NCBI GenBank assembly: GCA_965243605.1
Contig: CBDEVQ010000028.1
Coordinates: 1 to 64,000 of the forward strand
DNA from: JBMYYR01 sp965243605
GTDB lineage: Bacteria; Bacteroidota; Bacteroidia; Flavobacteriales; CAJXXR01
Direction: 5' to 3'
DNA length: 64,000 nt
The position numbers and the translations under genes are program-made. Position 1 is the stretch's first letter; every line of letters starts with the position of its first letter. Shown here piece by piece: positions 59,591 through 64,000 of this stretch. Under the pieces are notes generated by a model. The model saw only the letters and a program-made list of their open reading frames with translations. It was not told where the DNA came from and did not search any database.

Positions 59591-60845
59591 GACTTCTAAT
59601 AATTTTATATCCTATTCCGCAATTTAAACATTTTCTAGGAATACAATAGTATTTATATTTATGAAGATTAAACTGACTTTGCAAAGCATTATCACATTGA
59701 AACCCATTACTACGCATTAACCGGTTAACTTTATTAGGTTCACTAGGTTTACTCTCTAAAAATAATAAAGAATTTTCAACCGCTTTCTTTTTGTTCTCCG
59801 AATATAATATGCGTAAAGGAATTATGGCATTAATCCAAAGTTTTAATATTGTTAATTTACCGATGGATTTTTTAGAATACTTAGATGGTTTATTAAATAC
59901 ATAATGTGTATTCCAATATGCTGTAGACTCTAATTCATTTAGAGTTTTAGATATTGAATCGAAAGATTCATTTAAAATAAAATCTTCTATTGAATTTATT
60001 TTGCAAAACAAATCGGCTAATAAAGACAACCTTACTGTAGGAAAAGAAGAAGGTCTCACTCTTAAAAAAATCCAATTTGATTTAGACATTTCTGTAAATG
60101 AATGCAATGTATTAAAGTATAAATATGTTTGTTTTAATTGACTAATATAATCGTCACTATCTGTTTTTTGCTCATGAAGCAATCCAGAAACTCCGAATAA
60201 TATTGCCTCTAATCGATGCTTATCATTTTTATATTTATTAAGAATTTGATAAGGAAGAATTTTAGACAATTTATTAAACCCATATGTATTTTGTGGACTC
60301 CCTAAAACAGACATAAAAACTTGATATATTTTATCCAATTTAATATTAGTAAAATCATTCAATACTTCTTTTGTTTTAAGATCTATTCTAATTCTTAATA
60401 TTTCTTTTCTGTATTCTATTAACCATTTATCATCCAATTGATTTATGGCATGTGAACAAGGTAATTCTTTAGAGCTTTCAGTTAATTTTTGATAATTGTC
60501 ATAATAATACTTTGGGACGCTACCTTGTAAGCTTAATGTTGGACACTTTAACGAAGGTATGTTTATATCATTTCTCCAAACCACATGCAAAATAACATTA
60601 CTATAATTCGAGTCTAAATGATGTTTATGTTTTACCCAGTCTGAAGTATTCACATGGAACTCTATACTCCCTACCAAAATTGTTTGGTCTACTTTAATTT
60701 TAGCTTCTAAAATATCTGGACCGTCATTGTCATTAATCCTACCCTTTTCAATTATTTCTATTATTTCGTTATCTGTAGATTTAAGAAAACTTGGATTAAA
60801 CAACTGCCGTTCCCAAATAAAATATAAAAATTGCTCTTTTATCAT
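59583..60845 (-). CDS. DUF2851 family protein
   Basis: 420-residue protein typical of Bacteroidota DUF2851: MIKEQFLYFIWERQLFNP, DGPDILEAKIKVDQTILVGSIEFHVNTSDWVKHKHH, YSNVILHVVWRND, and a Cys pair near the C-terminus (CIPRKCLNCGIG). The first part resembles a nuclease-like fold by the D..E..K spacing, but this is speculative. No function known to me. Confidence 0.85.
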   Translation of the reverse strand: MIKEQFLYFIWERQLFNPSFLKSTDNEIIEIIEKGRINDNDGPDILEAKIKVDQTILVGSIEFHVNTSDWVKHKHHLDSNYSNVILHVVWRNDINIPSLKCPTLSLQGSVPKYYYDNYQKLTESSKELPCSHAINQLDDKWLIEYRKEILRIRIDLKTKEVLNDFTNIKLDKIYQVFMSVLGSPQNTYGFNKLSKILPYQILNKYKNDKHRLEAILFGVSGLLHEQKTDSDDYISQLKQTYLYFNTLHSFTEMSKSNWIFLRVRPSSFPTVRLSLLADLFCKINSIEDFILNESFDSISKTLNELESTAYWNTHYVFNKPSKYSKKSIGKLTILKLWINAIIPLRILYSENKKKAVENSLLFLESKPSEPNKVNRLMRSNGFQCDNALQSQFNLHKYKYYCIPRKCLNCGIGYKIIRSHD

Positions 60846-60893
60846 TATATATAAATTTAAAGGTTGATAATTATTTGATGCACTTTTATAAAA

Positions 60894-60930
60894 TAAAAAA
60901 ACGCCCTTAAAAACTATTGTTCTAGGAGCG
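60894..60930 (-). terminator. Terminator after mscL
   Basis: Minus-strand stem CGC(U)CCU / AGGGCG with an A/U-rich loop, followed by seven U. It lies 25 nt past the mscL stop. Confidence 0.55.
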
Positions 60931-60954
60931 CTACTACTTACTAAATCGATGATT

Positions 60955-61362
60955 CTATTTTTTCAATAGATCTCTTATTTCACTCAATAATACTTCTTCT
61001 TTAGAAGGAGCTGGTGGAGCAGCTGGTTTAGCCTCTTCTTTCTTTTTCATATTATTATATGCTTTTACCACCATAAAAATTGCTATTGCAACAATAACAA
61101 ATGTTATTATATGGTTAATAAAACGCCCATAATAAATTGCCACTTCGGCAATATCTTTACCGGCTGCATCTTTTGCAGCTTCTTGAATTACATATTTTAT
61201 AGCATTAAAGTCCACCCCTCCCATTAGTTTACCTACTGGAGGCATAATAATGTCATTAACAAGTGATTTCACAATTGCTCCAAAATATGTAGCCATAATT
61301 AAACCAACGGCCATTTCTAGCACGTTACCTTTCGAGATAAATTTCTTAAATTCAGTTAACAT
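60955..61362 (-). CDS. mscL: Large-conductance mechanosensitive channel MscL
   Basis: 135 residues. N-terminal FKKFISKGNVLEMAVGLIMATYFGAIVKSLVNDIIMPPVGKLMGG, second TM helix FINHIITFVIVAIAIFMVV, and cytosolic bundle ending SEIRDLLKK. It is a pentameric safety valve for osmotic downshift. Transcribed divergently from guaB. Confidence 0.95.
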   Translation of the reverse strand: MLTEFKKFISKGNVLEMAVGLIMATYFGAIVKSLVNDIIMPPVGKLMGGVDFNAIKYVIQEAAKDAAGKDIAEVAIYYGRFINHIITFVIVAIAIFMVVKAYNNMKKKEEAKPAAPPAPSKEEVLLSEIRDLLKK

Positions 61363-61459
61363 TCAATTATAATTTTACAGTTAGTTAACTGCAATATAAT
61401 CTATTACAATATGAGATCATAATAATTTTAAGAGATTTTTCTATACGCAATTATTATTG

Positions 61460-61467
61460 TACATTTG
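61460..61467 (+). promoter_or_regulatory. guaB promoter -7 element
   Basis: TACATTTG matches TAnnTTTG 27 nt before the guaB ATG; no clear TTTG box upstream. Confidence 0.5.
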
Positions 61468-61494
61468 CATGCAATTCATTAAAATTGCACCATT

Positions 61495-62967
61495 ATGAAA
61501 GCGATTCATGCTGACCGTTTTTTAGGCGAAGGATTAACATACGATGACGTCCTTCTAGTTCCTGCCTTCTCTGATGTACTTCCTCGTGAAGTAAACATTC
61601 AAACTCAATTCACTAAGAATATAACAATTAATGCTCCAATCATTTCTGCTGCTATGGATACAGTATCAGAATCTGAAATGGCTATTGCAATAGCTAGAGA
61701 GGGTGGTATTGCTGTTTTACACAAAAACATGTCCTCAGATGCTCAAGCGAATGAAATTCGTAAAGTTAAACGAGCTGAAAGTGGTATGATTTTAGATCCT
61801 GTGACTCTTTTAGAAGCTTCTAATGTACTAGATGCTAAAACAATGATGAGAGAGCATAGAATTGGTGGAATTCCAGTAATTGATAAGGATAACAAATTGG
61901 TTGGTATCGTTACAAATAGAGATTTACGTTTCGAGAAAGATTTAGATAAATCAATTCGAGATGTAATGACACCAACGCCTTTACATACCACCACAGAAAA
62001 TACTTCATTAAAAGAAGCTGAGTTAATTTTACAAAAAAACAAAATTGAAAAATTACCAGTCATTAATGATAAGAATGAATTGGTTGGGTTAATTACTTTT
62101 AGAGATATTGTAAAAGTTAAAGAAAACCCAAATTCTTGTAAAGATCAATATGGTCGATTAAGAGTTGCTGCTGCTGTTGGTGTAACTAATGACGTCGTAG
62201 AACGTACAACAAAACTTGTTGATGCTGGTGTAGATGCTATCATTATTGATACAGCACATGGTCATACTCAAAATGTAGTTAACGTATTAAAGAAAGTTAA
62301 AGAAGTATTTCCTAATCTTGATGTAGTAGTAGGTAATATTGCAACTGCAGAAGCTGCTAAATTTTTAGCAGAAGCTGGTGCCGATGCTGTTAAAGTTGGA
62401 ATAGGACCGGGATCTATTTGTACAACTCGTGTAATTGCTGGTGTAGGAGTACCACAATTAACAGCAATAATGATTGTAGCAGAAGCTTTAGAAGGTACAG
62501 GCATCCCTGTTATAGCAGATGGAGGAATTCGATTTACAGGAGATATTGCTAAAGCCTTAGCTGGTGGTGCAAATTCTGTAATGCTTGGGTCACTACTTGC
62601 TGGTACAGAAGAAGCTCCTGGAGATACTGTAATCTTTGAAGGAAGAAAATATAAAACATACAGAGGTATGGGATCTATTGACGCTATGAAGCAAGGTTCA
62701 AAAGATCGATATTTCCAAGCAGCCGAAAATGATGATAAAAAACTTGTTCCAGAAGGAATTGTTGGACGAGTAGCTTATAAAGGAACATTACGAGAGGTAA
62801 TGTATCAATTCATCGGAGGATTAAGAGCAAGTATGGGATATTGTGGTGCAAAAACAGTCCCAGATCTTAAAAATGCTACTTTTGTGAGAATTACAGCCGC
62901 TGGAATTAATGAAAGTCATCCGCATGATGTAGCAATCACTAAAGAAGCCCCAAATTATTCAAGATAA
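61495..62967 (+). CDS. guaB: Inosine-5'-monophosphate dehydrogenase
   Basis: 490 residues. Catalyses IMP to XMP with NAD, the committed step to GMP. TIM barrel interrupted by two CBS domains (about 95-210: VLDAKTMMREHRIGGIPVIDKDNKLVGIVTNRDL and its repeat). Catalytic Cys in GPGSICTTRVIAGVG, flap YRGMGSIDAM. Complete and intact. Confidence 0.97.
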   Translation: MKAIHADRFLGEGLTYDDVLLVPAFSDVLPREVNIQTQFTKNITINAPIISAAMDTVSESEMAIAIAREGGIAVLHKNMSSDAQANEIRKVKRAESGMILDPVTLLEASNVLDAKTMMREHRIGGIPVIDKDNKLVGIVTNRDLRFEKDLDKSIRDVMTPTPLHTTTENTSLKEAELILQKNKIEKLPVINDKNELVGLITFRDIVKVKENPNSCKDQYGRLRVAAAVGVTNDVVERTTKLVDAGVDAIIIDTAHGHTQNVVNVLKKVKEVFPNLDVVVGNIATAEAAKFLAEAGADAVKVGIGPGSICTTRVIAGVGVPQLTAIMIVAEALEGTGIPVIADGGIRFTGDIAKALAGGANSVMLGSLLAGTEEAPGDTVIFEGRKYKTYRGMGSIDAMKQGSKDRYFQAAENDDKKLVPEGIVGRVAYKGTLREVMYQFIGGLRASMGYCGAKTVPDLKNATFVRITAAGINESHPHDVAITKEAPNYSR

Positions 62968-63001
62968 TTTGCATACTTTTATAGCGAACTTAACTAATAA
63001 T

Positions 63002-64000
63002 ATGAAAACAAAAATATTTATACCAATTGTCCTAGTAACAAATTTGTTACTAGGACAATCTTTTCAAGAGAAAAGTATATTAACAATTGATGATTCTAAT
63101 TCTTATGATGTAGAAGAGTTTCTACATGTATATAATAAAAATAGAGATTTAGCTGAAAAAGTAGATCCCAAAAGTGTTAATGAGTACATGGACTTATTCG
63201 TAAACTTTAAATTAAAAGTTTTAGATGCAAAAGATCATGGCTTAAATACAAACGAATCATTTATCTCTGAATACGATGGGTATAAATACCAAGTTTCAAA
63301 AAATTATTTAACCGATTCTTATGCTGAAGAAGAAATTCAAAAAGAAGCATATAATCGTTTAAAGGAACAAATAAGAGCAAGCCATATTTTGGTAGCAGTT
63401 CCTGAAACAGCTCCAAAACAAGAATCTGACAAAGCTTATCAAAAAGCATTGGATATTTTAGAAGAGCTTAAGACTAAATCTTTCGAAGAGGTTGCTCAAA
63501 AAAAATCAGATGATCCTAGTGTTAGTAAAAACAAAGGAGATTTAGGATTCTTCACGTCATTACAAATGGTTTACCCATTCGAAAGTGCAGCATATGGTAC
63601 TCCAGTTGGAGGATATTCTCAACCGATTAGAACACAATTTGGTTATCATATTTTAAAAATAACAGATAGAAGAGATAACCCCGGTGAAAGGCAGGTTGCT
63701 CATATTATGTTAAAGACCACAAATGGTGAAGACCCAGTTCCTCAAAAGAAAAAAATTGAAGAGATCTACTCAAAACTTGAAGCTGGTGAAAATTTTGAAG
63801 AATTAGTATCTACATACTCTGAAGATCCAAGAACAACTTCTAAAGGAGGATTATTAAAATGGTTTGGTACAGGTAAAATGGCTAAACCGTTTGAAGAATC
63901 GGCTTTTGGTCTAGAGGAAATTAATTCTTATTCTAAACCTTTCCAAACAAAATATGGTTGGCATATCATTAAACTTATAGGAAAACGTGATGTAAGATCG
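63002..64000 (+). CDS. Periplasmic peptidyl-prolyl isomerase (PpiC/SurA-like), partial
   Basis: Starts at ATG 63002 with signal peptide MKTKIFIPIVLVTNLLLGQ. An N-terminal helical region is followed by two parvulin domains: the first about RASHILVAVPE...GDLGFFTSLQMVYPFESAAYG...FGYHILKITDRR, the second RQVAHIMLKTTNG...GGLLKWFGTGKMAKPFEESAFG...YGWHIIKLIG. The frame is still open at the right edge (about 333 codons seen), so the C-terminus is missing. Outer-membrane protein chaperone role by family. Begins 34 nt after guaB. Confidence 0.9.
   Translation, partial: MKTKIFIPIVLVTNLLLGQSFQEKSILTIDDSNSYDVEEFLHVYNKNRDLAEKVDPKSVNEYMDLFVNFKLKVLDAKDHGLNTNESFISEYDGYKYQVSKNYLTDSYAEEEIQKEAYNRLKEQIRASHILVAVPETAPKQESDKAYQKALDILEELKTKSFEEVAQKKSDDPSVSKNKGDLGFFTSLQMVYPFESAAYGTPVGGYSQPIRTQFGYHILKITDRRDNPGERQVAHIMLKTTNGEDPVPQKKKIEEIYSKLEAGENFEELVSTYSEDPRTTSKGGLLKWFGTGKMAKPFEESAFGLEEINSYSKPFQTKYGWHIIKLIGKRDVRS

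Overview
The window is AT-rich chromosomal DNA of a member of the Bacteroidota, most likely a marine Flavobacteriaceae; I cannot fix the genus from sequence alone. The evidence is: promoters of the Bacteroidota type (TTTG or TTG, about 19-22 nt, TAnnTTTG); several proteins ending in type IX secretion (T9SS) sorting domains; no Shine-Dalgarno signals ahead of most genes; a bifunctional HisB; and the flavobacterial gene order rpsU-xer-hpf-tRNA-tuf-secE-nusG-rplKAJL-rpoBC-DUF3467.

Layout. 1-5.7 kb: his operon on the minus strand (hisG-D-C-B-H-A, hisA cut by the left edge), with an unannotated leader peptide and a terminator/antiterminator attenuator. 5.9-10.7 kb: a haem/copper lipoprotein, a 2-oxo acid dehydrogenase E2, a small TPR membrane protein, a thioredoxin-like lipoprotein and a PhnA-like protein. 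10.8-18.1 kb: secreted proteins and a copper-related cluster (a small Cys-rich protein, a T9SS-tagged MbnP-like protein and two MauG/MbnH-type di-haem lipoproteins). 18.3-24.2 kb: a surface protein with Cys-rich 90-residue repeats, a TPR histidine kinase (frameshifted), a LuxR-type regulator and a second T9SS protein. 24.3-27.2 kb: ACT-like protein, RecX, a membrane protein and a polysaccharide deacetylase-like protein. 27.3-32.4 kb: one complete rRNA operon on the minus strand (16S, tRNA-Ile, tRNA-Ala, 23S, 5S) with two tandem promoters. 32.5-37.5 kb: a mutagenesis cassette (self-cleaving repressor, divergent dinB and a short dnaE). 37.5-53.3 kb: a transcription/translation block on the minus strand. 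53.4-60.9 kb: metabolism, transport and envelope genes. 61-64 kb: mscL, guaB and a PpiC-type chaperone cut by the right edge.

Data quality matters here. The 3' two thirds of rpoB (about 43.0-45.8 kb) is full of small insertions, though the RpoB protein can still be followed by changing frame. Single extra bases in A/T runs also break rpoC (twice), rplK and the histidine kinase. rpoB and rpoC are essential, so this is most simply uncorrected sequence error rather than gene decay.

Most worth a second look: the his attenuator, the T9SS-exported MbnP with two adjacent MbnH-like partners, the kinase/regulator locus flanked by secreted proteins, and the repressor-dinB-dnaE cassette with palindromic operator candidates on the dinB promoter.
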